Source: Promethearchaeota archaeon (GTDB taxonomy: Archaea > Asgardarchaeota > Lokiarchaeia > Sigynarchaeales > SOKP01). From it: DNA of 19,330 nt. The notes beneath the pieces were generated by a model. That model searched no databases and was not told where the DNA came from. It worked only from the letters and a program-made list of their open reading frames with translations. Both the position numbers and the translations under genes were made by a program. The number at the start of each line of letters is the position of its first letter. Position 1 is the stretch's first letter. This document shows, piece by piece, positions 1 to 7,535 of this stretch. The stretch is taken from positions 1 through 19,330 of the forward strand of contig JAEOTW010000035.1 of assembly GCA_016839655.1 (NCBI GenBank). The letters are read 5' to 3'.

Positions 1-633
1 AAAGGTTTTACTGAACTTTTACTTACACTTTATAAATCAAAATTAGATCCAGAGGTTATATCGATTCTTGAAGAAATTAGGGATGGAAGCAAACGTCTTG
101 AAAAAATAATTAATTTACTTTTAGATAGTACAAAATTAGAAGCAGGACAATTATCTTTAAATCTGCTAGAAGAAGATTTAGCCTTTTTAATCAAATTTTG
201 TGTAAAAGAACTTCAAGGATTAGCTAAATTAAGAGAACAGACTATTACTCTAAATTTACAGGAAAAGTTAGAAACAAAATTTGATAAAGAAAGGATATAT
301 GAAGTAATTTCAAATCTTTTAGTAAATGCAATTAAATATACTCCTCCTGGAGGGAATATTACAATTGATTCTAAAATCAATAAGGGATCATATGAAATTT
401 CCGTAAAAGATAATGGAATTGGTTTTACTGAAGAAGAGAAAAGCCTTGTTTTTAAACAGTTTGGAAAGATTGAACGATATGGGAAAGGTTGGGATATTGC
501 TGCTGATGGTACTGGATTAGGATTATATATTACAAAAAAGCTTGTAGAATTACATGGAGGAGAAATTTGGTTAGAATCTGAAGGAAGAAATAAAGGTTCC
601 ACTTTTCATTTTTCCATTCCTATATTAAAATAG
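1..633 (+). CDS. Sensor histidine kinase, C-terminal part (5' end outside window)
   Basis: Frame 1 is open from the first base to the TAG at 631-633 and gives 210 residues. The first 50 or so look like the second helix of a dimerisation domain (KRLEKIINLLLDSTKLEAG). After it comes a HATPase_c domain with all the usual boxes: N box SNLLVNAIKYT (about residues 105-115), G1 box DNGIGF (about 138-143), an F-box-like segment VFKQFGKIE, and G2 box GTGLGLYI. The protein ends in GSTFHFSIPI, the normal end of the fold. The phosphoacceptor histidine and any sensor domains lie before the window. It would bind ATP and phosphorylate its own histidine, then pass the phosphate to a response regulator that is not seen here. 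Family assignment is firm; the signal sensed is unknown. Confidence 0.93.
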   Translation, partial: KGFTELLLTLYKSKLDPEVISILEEIRDGSKRLEKIINLLLDSTKLEAGQLSLNLLEEDLAFLIKFCVKELQGLAKLREQTITLNLQEKLETKFDKERIYEVISNLLVNAIKYTPPGGNITIDSKINKGSYEISVKDNGIGFTEEEKSLVFKQFGKIERYGKGWDIAADGTGLGLYITKKLVELHGGEIWLESEGRNKGSTFHFSIPILK

Positions 634-800
634 ATTCTTACAAAATATTTATTCTCCAATTCAATATAATCGATAAATTTTATTAAACTAAATCTTCAGA
701 AGAACTGGACTCCTAATTTTTTATTAAACACTTTGAATTTATTAAATCAAAAGATTTAATCTAGAAATTAGAATCACAATAAAAAAAATAGATAAGAAAA

Positions 801-1025
801 ATGAAAAATTTAGAAGGAAATGGAGATATTGAAGATATTCCTGAAATAAAGAAATATTTTTCAAGGATATATACGATATTGTCAAAAGAAATCAGAGATA
901 AATTAAGAGATTTAAATGTATCAAAAGAAAAGAAAAAACAGATAAAAAAGGAATTAGCGTTTTTACCAAAAGATAAACAGATAGAGTATTTAGATGAATT
1001 AATCCGTTTAAATAATTATCACTAA
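801..1025 (+). CDS. Small charged helical protein, 74 residues, unknown function
   Basis: The ORF runs from ATG at 801 to TAA and encodes a strongly charged protein rich in Lys and Glu, with a heptad-like hydrophobic pattern (IYTILSKEIRDKL, then KKKQIKKELAFLP, then QIEYLDELIRL). It predicts as two or three amphipathic helices, with no cysteines, signal peptide or membrane segment. I recognise no family. It lies 167 bases after the histidine kinase, too far for a tight operon, and a short hairpin followed by six T lies downstream (1065-1089). There is no good Shine-Dalgarno site. The non-random composition and clean helices make a real gene more likely than chance. A protein-protein adaptor would fit but is a guess. 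Confidence 0.6.
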   Translation: MKNLEGNGDIEDIPEIKKYFSRIYTILSKEIRDKLRDLNVSKEKKKQIKKELAFLPKDKQIEYLDELIRLNNYH

Positions 1026-1064
1026 ATTAAATCTAAATTTTGAACCTCTTTTTAGTATAATGAA

Positions 1065-1089
1065 CGTGTAAGAAATACACGCATTTTTT
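1065..1089 (+). terminator. Hairpin plus T-run after the 74-residue gene
   Basis: A perfect 6-bp stem (CGTGTA / TACACG, 1065-1070 and 1076-1081) with a five-base loop is followed two bases later by six T. This resembles a weak intrinsic terminator and sits 40 bases after the stop of the small gene. Archaeal termination depends mainly on T-runs, so the stem may not matter. Confidence 0.35.
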
Positions 1090-1205
1090 GCTTATAAAAA
1101 TGTAAAATATAAGAAATAACTGTTATTTTAGATTTAGTTATGAATTATCGATACCAAATTTTTTTAAGAAAAATACTTTTTTCTTTTTAAGATAATCAAT
1201 TAATT

Positions 1206-1239
1206 TGTTTGATCAAACATAAAAGCAAACACCTTGTTT
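1206..1239. promoter_or_regulatory. Palindromic candidate operator upstream of hdrCBA
   Basis: TGTTTGATCAAACA at 1206-1219 is a perfect 14-bp palindrome. Just downstream the same half-sites recur as AAACA-CCT-TGTTT at 1227-1239, giving four half-sites in 34 bases. A TATA-like CATAAAA (1219-1225) abuts the palindrome. The element begins 87 bases before the hdrC start. Such symmetry is typical of a site for a dimeric helix-turn-helix regulator. That it controls the hdr operon is inferred from position only. Confidence 0.45.
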
Positions 1240-1292
1240 TTTTACAAAATTGCAAATCAATTTTTAGATTATGTAGGGGATTTAAAGGAATT

Positions 1293-1886
1293 ATGAGTGA
1301 AAATGTTGAGAAATATATAAAAAGAAAAGTATACAAGTCTACAAATTCAAGAATTGCTCAAAAATTTGTTGATGCTGGTTTAGAAAAAATTAGGGCATGT
1401 ATTAATTGTGGAACTTGTACGGGGGGATGTCCTTCAGGACGTCGAACAGCATATAGAACCCGCTCTGCAGTCCGTCGTGCATTAATGGGTGATGAATCTG
1501 TCTTACAGGATATTGATATATGGTTATGTTCTACTTGTTATTATTGTTATGAACGATGCCCACGAAATATTCCTGTTACAGATATGATTATTAAACTCAG
1601 GAACATTGCTGTTGAAGAAGGCTTTATTTTAGATTCTCATTTTGGATTAGCTAAAAATATTTTCTTTGCTACTGGACATGGTGTACCTGCAAATGGAGAA
1701 GCAAATAAAAAATGGAGAGATTTAAGAGAATCTTATGGTTTACCGCCCCTACCTCCAACTGTTCATTCTTATCCTGAAGCTGTAAAGGAATGCCAAGAAT
1801 TAATGAAAGCTGTAGGTTTTGATAAATTATTAGATAATGCTGCAAACTTGAAAGAAGAAAGAGCAAAAAAAGAAAATAAAGAGTAG
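1293..1886 (+). CDS. hdrC: CoB-CoM heterodisulfide reductase subunit C
   Basis: This is the small iron-sulfur subunit of cytosolic heterodisulfide reductase, which carries electrons between the flavin subunit HdrA and the catalytic subunit HdrB. Counting from ATG 1293 (197 residues), two complete [4Fe-4S] motifs are present: Cys36/39/42/46 (CINCGTCTGGCP) and Cys79/82/85/89 (CSTCYYCYERCP), the HdrC pattern. The frame stays open upstream to a TTG at 1209, but the extra 28 residues look like translated spacer (poly-Lys, then hydrophobic). ATG 1293 has AAAGGA just before it and gives the usual family length and N-terminus. The tail is charged (KEERAKKENKE). hdrB follows after 11 bases, so they are co-transcribed. 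No membrane segment is seen, which excludes the HdrE/DsrM-type membrane partners. Confidence 0.93.
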   Translation: MSENVEKYIKRKVYKSTNSRIAQKFVDAGLEKIRACINCGTCTGGCPSGRRTAYRTRSAVRRALMGDESVLQDIDIWLCSTCYYCYERCPRNIPVTDMIIKLRNIAVEEGFILDSHFGLAKNIFFATGHGVPANGEANKKWRDLRESYGLPPLPPTVHSYPEAVKECQELMKAVGFDKLLDNAANLKEERAKKENKE

Positions 1887-1890
1887 AGGG
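1886..1890 (+). promoter_or_regulatory. Ribosome binding site that decides the hdrB start
   Basis: GAGGG at 1886-1890 overlaps the last base of the hdrC stop codon. It lies only one base before ATG 1892 but seven bases before ATG 1898. The second ATG is therefore the better start for hdrB and would give translational coupling to hdrC. Confidence 0.6.
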
Positions 1891-1897
1891 AATGATT

Positions 1898-2848
1898 ATG
1901 AATGAAGAATATAATTGGCACTACGGTTTCTTTCTAGGATGTGTAATACCTAATCGTTATCCTATGATTGAAGCTTCAATAAGGCATGTTTTTGACCATC
2001 TTGGCGCCGAACTTATAGATATGCCTGGTGCTTCATGCTGTCCTGCTCCAGGGGTATTTAGAGCATTTCATATACCAACTTGGTTAGTTATAGCTGCAAG
2101 AAACATTTCAATTGCAGAAGAATTGGGAGTAAGCCCATTAACGGGTTGTAACGGATGTTATGGAACTCTAAGAGACGCTTGGTATGAGCTTGAGCATGAA
2201 TATGAATTAAAAAAGGAAGTTAATAAATATTTAGCAAAAATAGGAAGAACATATAAGGGAAATCTTGAACCAAAACATGTAGTTCAATCATTATATCTCG
2301 ATATGGGAGTAGATCATCTAAAAGATCATATTAAGTTGAAATTTTCAGATTTAAAAGTAGCAGTGCATTATGGTTGTCATATTGTAAAACCAAGTGATAA
2401 AAGACCTTGGCATGGTGAATATGAAGCTCCTAGATTTCTTGATGAAATTGTTGAAATAACCGGAGCTAAAAGTATTGATTATAAAGATAAATATATGTGC
2501 TGTGGTGCAGGAGGTGCTGTTAGAACTGCTGTTAAAGAAGTTGCTGCGGATTTTACAAGGGAGAAATTAGTGAATATGAGAGATGCGGGGGTTGATATTA
2601 TCATAAACTGCTGCCCCTTCTGTCATTTGCAGCTAGACCTAGGACAGGTTGAGGTAAATAATTTTTATGGAGATATAATTGGTGAACCATTCAAAATACC
2701 CGTGATATATATCACTCAGCTTTTAGGAACTGCATTTGGAATGGATCCAAATTTATTAGGGTTGGTTAAAAATCATGAATTACAAGGTGTTTCTCCATTT
2801 GTTTCAGTTGATCCATTTTTAAAATTAGTTAAAGAGCAATTTATATAG
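1898..2848 (+). CDS. hdrB: CoB-CoM heterodisulfide reductase subunit B
   Basis: HdrB is the catalytic subunit that cleaves a disulfide or heterodisulfide at non-cubane iron-sulfur clusters. Counting from ATG 1898 (316 residues), both CCG-domain motifs are intact: Cys15, Cys48-Cys49, Cys84, Cys87 in the first half, and Cys160, Cys201-Cys202, Cys239, Cys242 (CPFC) in the second. These ten cysteines match the cluster ligands described for HdrB. Length is normal to slightly long, with a roughly 20-residue tail after the second domain. ATG 1892 is also possible and adds two residues, but spacing to GAGGG favours 1898. It lies between hdrC and hdrA in one operon. The true substrate is uncertain: in non-methanogens HdrB may reduce another disulfide than CoM-S-S-CoB. 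Confidence 0.94.
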   Translation: MNEEYNWHYGFFLGCVIPNRYPMIEASIRHVFDHLGAELIDMPGASCCPAPGVFRAFHIPTWLVIAARNISIAEELGVSPLTGCNGCYGTLRDAWYELEHEYELKKEVNKYLAKIGRTYKGNLEPKHVVQSLYLDMGVDHLKDHIKLKFSDLKVAVHYGCHIVKPSDKRPWHGEYEAPRFLDEIVEITGAKSIDYKDKYMCCGAGGAVRTAVKEVAADFTREKLVNMRDAGVDIIINCCPFCHLQLDLGQVEVNNFYGDIIGEPFKIPVIYITQLLGTAFGMDPNLLGLVKNHELQGVSPFVSVDPFLKLVKEQFI

Positions 2849-2857
2849 GTAAAAAAA

Positions 2858-4855
2858 ATGACAGAAACGAAAAAGGAAATAGAAGTCACTGGAAATGAAA
2901 GACCTAGGATTGGAGTTTACGTATGCCATTGCGGGGTAAACATTGGTGGAGTTGTTTCGGTTCCAGATTTGGTGGAATACGCAAAAACACTACCCAACGT
3001 AGAAATCGGGCGGGAGTATAAATTTTTTTGTTCTGATGTAGGACAAAAAATGATTAAAGAAGATATTGAAGCAGGATTAGTAAATAGAGTAATAGTTGCA
3101 GCATGTTCTCCACGGATGCATGAACCTACCTTTAGAATTGCATGTAAAGAAGCTGGATTGAATCAATTCTTGTTTGAAATGGCAAATATTAGAGAACATT
3201 CGACTTGGGTTCATATGAAAGATCCAGAAGGTGCTTATGAGACAGCTAAAGATCATATTAGGATGGGAGTTGCAAAAGCTAGAGAATTAGTACCATTAGA
3301 AGTTCAAAAAGTTCAAGTAGAACCATCCTGCTTAATTATCGGGGGAGGTATTGCGGGAATGAATGCTGCCTTAGACCTTGCCAATGAAGGTTATAAAGTA
3401 TACTTAGTTGAAAAAACTCCAACTATTGGTGGTCATATGGCTCAACTTGATAAAACCTTTCCTACAATGGATTGTTCAAGTTGTATTCTTACACCTAAAA
3501 TGTCAGAAGTTTCACGGGAGAATAATATAGAACTTTTAACCTATTCTGAAGTAGTAGAAGTATCTGGTTATATTGGAAATTTTGAAGTCACTATTTTAAA
3601 GAAACCCCATTATGTAGATCAAGAAAAATGTACTGGCTGTGGAATTTGTGTTGATTACTGTCCAGTAATTGTTGGAAATGAATTTGATTTAGGAATGGGT
3701 ACCCGTAAAGCAATTTATATTCCATTTCCTCAAGCTGTACCAGGGCAATACACAATAGACATGGATCATTGCATAAAATGTGGGATATGTGAGAGAATTG
3801 ATGTGTGTGAACCTGAAGCAATTAATTATGATGATGAGCCTGAATATCTCAAAGTAAAAGTAGGCACCATAATTGTAGCTACTGGCTGGGACTTATATGA
3901 TCCTTCAGAACTTAAACAATATGGATATGGTAAATATCCGAACGTAATCACTGGACTTCAAATGGAAAGATTATTGAGTTCATTTGGTCCTGTTGTAGGA
4001 AAGCCTGTTAGACCTTCAGATCTCAAAGAACCACATAGTATTGCTTTTTTACAATGTGTTGGAAGTAGAAATTTTAGAGAAGGAGGCAATCAGTATTGTT
4101 CTAGAGTGTGTTGTATGTATGCAACGAAACAAGCAAGACAATACAAAGAAAAACATCCAGACGCGGATGTATACATTTTTTACATGGATATTCGAGCTTT
4201 TGGAAAAGGTTATGAAGAATTTTACGAATCAGCGGGCAGAAATTATGGAATAAATTATATGCGGGGTAGAATTGCTGAAGTCAGTGAAGATCAAGATCAT
4301 AATATTATCATTCGCTCTGAAGATACTTTATTACAACAACCAGTAGAATTAAAAATCGATTTATTTGTATTATCTTGTGGATTAGAACCAAGAGCAGATG
4401 CAGATATTATTACGTCACTTCTACGAATTCAAAGATCTGCTGATGGATTTTTCTTAGAAGCACATCCAAAATTAAGGCCTGTTGATACATTAACAGATGG
4501 AATTTTCATTGCAGGAGTAGCTCAAGGACCAAAAGATATTCCAGATGCAGTAGCTCAAGCAAAAGGAGCAGCATCTAGTGCTGCGGTATTAATGGCCAAA
4601 GGTGAAGTCGAGGTAGAACCATTCTTTGGTGTTGTCAGACCTGAAAGATGTATAGGTTGTGGCATGTGCGTAGAGAACTGCGCTTATGGAGCAATTGAAC
4701 TGGTAGAGGATCGCTGGTATGGAACAGTAGCTAAAATCAATGAAGCACTATGTAAAGGATGTGGTGCTTGTTCTGGTAACTGTAGATGTTCGGCAATAGA
4801 TATTAAAGGTTTTACTGCAGAACAAATTTATTCAATCATTACAGATAGAATATAA
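2858..4855 (+). CDS. hdrA: CoB-CoM heterodisulfide reductase subunit A (FAD/iron-sulfur)
   Basis: HdrA binds FAD and several [4Fe-4S] clusters and is the electron-bifurcating or electron-distributing subunit of HdrABC. At 665 residues it has the standard single-copy length. An N-terminal Cys23/Cys25 pair (YVCHCGVNIGG) comes first, then the FAD Rossmann motif GGGIAG at 162-167. A ferredoxin-like insert carries Cys258/261/264/268 and Cys305/308/311/317. The thioredoxin-reductase-like core follows, including a typical late segment GIFIAGVAQGPKDIPDA. The C-terminal 2x[4Fe-4S] domain has Cys598/601/604/608 and Cys632/635/638/642. No in-frame UGA is present, so it is not the selenoprotein form. It starts nine bases after hdrB with only a weak AGGT before the ATG. 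No mvhD, hydrogenase or formate dehydrogenase gene is adjacent, so its electron donor is not shown. Confidence 0.95.
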   Translation: MTETKKEIEVTGNERPRIGVYVCHCGVNIGGVVSVPDLVEYAKTLPNVEIGREYKFFCSDVGQKMIKEDIEAGLVNRVIVAACSPRMHEPTFRIACKEAGLNQFLFEMANIREHSTWVHMKDPEGAYETAKDHIRMGVAKARELVPLEVQKVQVEPSCLIIGGGIAGMNAALDLANEGYKVYLVEKTPTIGGHMAQLDKTFPTMDCSSCILTPKMSEVSRENNIELLTYSEVVEVSGYIGNFEVTILKKPHYVDQEKCTGCGICVDYCPVIVGNEFDLGMGTRKAIYIPFPQAVPGQYTIDMDHCIKCGICERIDVCEPEAINYDDEPEYLKVKVGTIIVATGWDLYDPSELKQYGYGKYPNVITGLQMERLLSSFGPVVGKPVRPSDLKEPHSIAFLQCVGSRNFREGGNQYCSRVCCMYATKQARQYKEKHPDADVYIFYMDIRAFGKGYEEFYESAGRNYGINYMRGRIAEVSEDQDHNIIIRSEDTLLQQPVELKIDLFVLSCGLEPRADADIITSLLRIQRSADGFFLEAHPKLRPVDTLTDGIFIAGVAQGPKDIPDAVAQAKGAASSAAVLMAKGEVEVEPFFGVVRPERCIGCGMCVENCAYGAIELVEDRWYGTVAKINEALCKGCGACSGNCRCSAIDIKGFTAEQIYSIITDRI

Positions 4856-4877
4856 ATTTAAACACTAATTCACTAAT

Positions 4878-4886
4878 TTTTATATT
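4878..4886 (+). promoter_or_regulatory. TATA-like box before the CDP-alcohol phosphatidyltransferase
   Basis: TTTTATATT lies 28 bases before ATG 4915, where an archaeal TATA box would stand if transcription began at or near the start codon. No Shine-Dalgarno site precedes that ATG, which fits a leaderless or near-leaderless transcript. The AT-rich background makes chance matches common. Confidence 0.35.
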
Positions 4887-4914
4887 TCAAGCCATATATT
4901 GAATAAATGATTCA

Positions 4915-5541
4915 ATGATTGATAAATGGCTTTCTAAAACTAAATTTAGAGCATTAATAGAAAAATTTGTTAAGCGAGTATATTATCATAAAATTTCAGC
5001 TAATCAAATAACTGTTTTAGCCTTGATAATAGGAGCATTAAGTGCCTTATCAATATTTTTAAGTGGAATATTGAGATGGGAAATTGAATTCGTTATTTCT
5101 GCAGCAATATTGATGTTTATATCTTTTCTTTTTGATGCGATTGATGGAGCTTTAGCAAGATTAGAAAATCCAACTATTTTTGGAGGGATTTTAGACATAT
5201 TTTGTGATCGAATGGTTGAAGTGATAATTATAATATCTCTTATATCTACAGATCCTGTAAGTCTAATGTGGCCTGGAATAATTTCTCTTGGTTCCATGGT
5301 ATTGTGTATTTCTATGTTTTTATTATTAGGAGCAGTAGTGAAAGAAGATCAGTTAGATGAAATTGAAAAAGTAATTTATTACCGTTCTGGGCTTATGGAA
5401 CGCTCAGAAACTTTTTTGTTTCTCTTTTTTATTACAATTATTATTTCACTGCGGTTTCTTCTATTGTGGGTTTTTGCAGTATTAGTGTTCCTCACATCTA
5501 TTTTAAGATTAAGAGATGCTTATATCTTGTTGAAATCTTAA
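4915..5541 (+). CDS. CDP-alcohol phosphatidyltransferase family membrane enzyme
   Basis: The enzyme displaces CMP from a CDP-activated lipid or alcohol to make a phospholipid head-group bond, within the membrane. The 208-residue protein has the family signature D74-x2-D77-G78-x2-A81-R82, then G90-x3-D94-x3-D98; the aspartates bind two divalent metals and the last acts as base. Hydrophobic segments at about 32-50, 59-75, 102-118, 124-140, 164-180 and 182-198 give the usual six-helix core. The N-terminal amphipathic stretch with HKISANQITVLALIIG is typical. In an archaeon the likely roles are archaetidylinositol-phosphate, archaetidylserine or archaetidylglycerol-phosphate synthesis; the sequence does not tell me which. 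It follows hdrA by 59 bases with its own TATA-like box, so it is probably a separate unit. Confidence 0.88.
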   Translation: MIDKWLSKTKFRALIEKFVKRVYYHKISANQITVLALIIGALSALSIFLSGILRWEIEFVISAAILMFISFLFDAIDGALARLENPTIFGGILDIFCDRMVEVIIIISLISTDPVSLMWPGIISLGSMVLCISMFLLLGAVVKEDQLDEIEKVIYYRSGLMERSETFLFLFFITIIISLRFLLLWVFAVLVFLTSILRLRDAYILLKS

Positions 5542-5571
5542 GATAATCTTAAAAATATAATTAATTCATAA

Positions 5572-5580
5572 TATATTATA
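5572..5580 (+). promoter_or_regulatory. TATA-like box before the 435-residue gene
   Basis: TATATTATA sits 36 bases before ATG 5617. That start has no recognisable Shine-Dalgarno site, as expected for a short-leader archaeal transcript. Support is by motif and distance only. Confidence 0.35.
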
Positions 5581-5616
5581 ATAACCTTTTAAAATCAAAA
5601 AATTATAATTTGTATT

Positions 5617-6924
5617 ATGACTTCTCAAAGTCCAGAAGAGATTCTTGATATAATTCTCCAAGAAAATGAGGGTAAGTTTGGTGTAATTTGTCTTAATTGT
5701 TTAATTGTAAGAACAAGATTCAAAGAATTGGAGAAATTTGTTGAAACTGATAGGATACCTATACCTCAAGGAAAAGATTTAACAAAATTAGATTATCTAG
5801 ACTACATTAGCATCCATTTTTATGAGAAATATAAAAAAATTACAGAACTTCAAGAATTATATCTTACTTGCTTAGCTTTTATAGCGGATATGTTATTTAA
5901 GGATGATAAGATTAAAAAATATCTTTCTAGATTTGATTTTATAGCAAAACATGAGTTAATAGATGTTTTTGCCGATTATTGTGCCGATTTAGGGATTGAT
6001 GTCTATGATACATCTAATCTTGACGAATCAAAATACAAATTAGATTTGTATCTAATGAAAAGAAAACCATTATTAAGAACAGAAGCTGTCTTTGTGAGAA
6101 CTGGACCTCAAATGACTGAAGAAGAATATAAAAACACCTTCTACCTTTTAAATGAAGCATCCAAAATAGCATCTTGGACAGTTTTTGTAACAACACCGAG
6201 AGGAGTCTATAATATAGGTTTAGAAAGACTAATTTCAGATATGAAAAAATTAAATGTTTGGCTTTATGTAGTTGATCCAATTCATCAGAGAGTATTAGGA
6301 ATAACTAAAGGAAAGAAATCAAAAGACCATGATGTAGAAATTAGAGATAACTATATCAAGAAGCTTCCCCGAGAACCAATAAGAGCTCAATCTAGAATAA
6401 CAAAACTTTCAGATTATGATTTTAGTGAGTCTAATTCATATAATCCAAAAAAATTTGTTATGTATGAAATACTACCAAAAGAAGAAGCATTAGAACGAGA
6501 AAAATCATTAATTAGAAAGCCAAGATATAGAGAAAATTTTAGAACAATATTAATTATTGACAAAGCTTCTGGTCTCCCGTTAGTAAACTATGCTCGCGAA
6601 GATTTAAACGTGGATCAAGAGCTTGTTTCTGGTTTTTTGAGTGCAATGGATTCATTTGTATCTGAAATCAGTGGAGCAGAAGGAATGGAGGAAATTAAAT
6701 ATAAGGGCTTTTATATACATGCGGTGTATGGACAATGGATAAAGTTAGCTTTATTTCTTTCAGAACCTGCTAAAAAGGGATTAAAAGAGAGATTAGCCTA
6801 TTTGTTACAAGATTTTGAAGAAAGGTATAGTGAGGAAATAAAGAGATTCCATGAAACAAGTAATACGACTTATTTTGATCCTGAAAAAATAATTCCAGAT
6901 ATTAAAGACATACTCGATATATAA
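5617..6924 (+). CDS. Unknown 435-residue protein with a longin/roadblock-like C-terminal region
   Basis: I do not recognise a named family. Residues 1-150 are mostly helical with Cys25, Cys28, Cys85 and Cys122. Residues 155-230 look like an alternating alpha/beta unit (EAVFVRTGP, then WTVFVTTPRGVYNIG, then NVWLYVVDP). A charged linker covers about 231-305. The last part, about 308-412, runs TILIIDKASGLPLVNY, a helix, KGFYIHAVYGQWIKLALFLS, then a long helix (ERLAYLLQDFEERYSEEI). That order of paired strands, helix, paired strands and long helix resembles longin or roadblock domains, which serve small GTPases and are abundant in Asgard archaea. There is no signal peptide or membrane helix. It stands alone with its own promoter and a downstream T-run. 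The fold assignment is pattern-based and needs structure prediction. Confidence 0.75.
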   Translation: MTSQSPEEILDIILQENEGKFGVICLNCLIVRTRFKELEKFVETDRIPIPQGKDLTKLDYLDYISIHFYEKYKKITELQELYLTCLAFIADMLFKDDKIKKYLSRFDFIAKHELIDVFADYCADLGIDVYDTSNLDESKYKLDLYLMKRKPLLRTEAVFVRTGPQMTEEEYKNTFYLLNEASKIASWTVFVTTPRGVYNIGLERLISDMKKLNVWLYVVDPIHQRVLGITKGKKSKDHDVEIRDNYIKKLPREPIRAQSRITKLSDYDFSESNSYNPKKFVMYEILPKEEALEREKSLIRKPRYRENFRTILIIDKASGLPLVNYAREDLNVDQELVSGFLSAMDSFVSEISGAEGMEEIKYKGFYIHAVYGQWIKLALFLSEPAKKGLKERLAYLLQDFEERYSEEIKRFHETSNTTYFDPEKIIPDIKDILDI

Positions 6925-6954
6925 TTTAAAGATCTTGTTATTCTTTTGATTCAG

Positions 6955-6961
6955 TTTTTTT
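6955..6961 (+). terminator. T-run after the 435-residue gene
   Basis: Seven consecutive T lie about 30 bases after the stop codon, inside a T-rich tract. This is the normal form of an archaeal terminator. No hairpin is needed or seen. Confidence 0.4.
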
Positions 6962-7062
6962 ACCTAATTTATTTTATATTTTTAAAATTATAAGCCATAT
7001 CTATTTATTTTCAAGTGCTTTCAAATTTAATAATAATAAACTGACTGAGATAGGTAATAATC

Positions 7063-7455
7063 TTGCCGAAAAAAGAAAAAAAAGTAGGATTAATAAATGG
7101 AAAATTTTACCCTTGCCCGAAACGACATTATTGTGTATCATCTCAGAGTGAAAAAGATAATATTTTAAATTATATTGAACCAATTAAATACAATTCATCA
7201 ATCGAAGAAGCAAAAGGTAAGATTAAAGAAATTATAACCTCATTAAAACGAACTAAACTACTAAATGAAGAAGAAAATTACATACTCTATCTTTTTACTA
7301 CTCCATTATTTCGATTTAAAGATGATGTTGAATTTTTATTTGATGATGATCAGAAAATTATTCATATGAGATCGCAATCACGTTTGGGTGGCTATGATTG
7401 GAATACAAATAGAAAAAGATTAGATAAGATTAAGAAGCTATTTTTAATTGAATAG
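7063..7455 (+). CDS. DUF1499 family protein
   Basis: The 130-residue protein matches the DUF1499 pattern: an N-terminal PCPKRHYCVSSQS (Cys18, Cys24), then YIEPIKY, and near the end a DDVEFLFDDDQKIIHMRSQSRLGGYDWNTNRKRLDKIK segment that corresponds to the family's conserved DVEF...RSASR.G..D...NR.R. The function of DUF1499 is not known. Many bacterial members are larger and membrane-anchored; this one has no signal peptide or membrane segment. Translation starts at TTG 7063, with AGGT (7052-7055) before it. A stop (TAG 7051-7053) closes the frame upstream, and the first in-frame ATG comes far too late, so a TTG start is effectively forced. Confidence 0.8.
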   Translation: MPKKEKKVGLINGKFYPCPKRHYCVSSQSEKDNILNYIEPIKYNSSIEEAKGKIKEIITSLKRTKLLNEEENYILYLFTTPLFRFKDDVEFLFDDDQKIIHMRSQSRLGGYDWNTNRKRLDKIKKLFLIE

Positions 7456-7535
7456 TAAAAAAGGATTTTCTGTACTTAGAAAAATTAATAATTTAGCAGT
7501 TTTTTTCTGATTTTTTTATATTTTTTCTCTAAAAA

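Noticed and set aside
213..602. 129-residue frame on the minus strand
   Set aside because: It is antisense to the histidine-kinase catalytic domain, whose motifs are unmistakable; the translation has no family features.
1028..1136. Inverted repeat TAAATCTAAA / TTTAGATTTA about 100 bases apart
   Set aside because: Ten bases of nearly pure A/T at this distance are expected by chance in this composition.
1209..1292. 28-residue N-terminal extension of HdrC from a TTG
   Set aside because: The codons overlap the candidate operator and read as spacer; ATG 1293 gives the family length and has AAAGGA before it.
5531..5553. Dyad TTAAGAT-A-ATCTTAA at the end of the CDP-alcohol phosphatidyltransferase gene as a hairpin terminator
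   Set aside because: The one-base loop cannot form a stable hairpin, the sequence overlaps the stop codon, and it has almost no G or C.
4888..7000. Shared AAGCCATAT-type element before the CDP-alcohol phosphatidyltransferase and the DUF1499 gene
   Set aside because: Only about nine bases match, at different distances from the two starts, and a third copy was not found.
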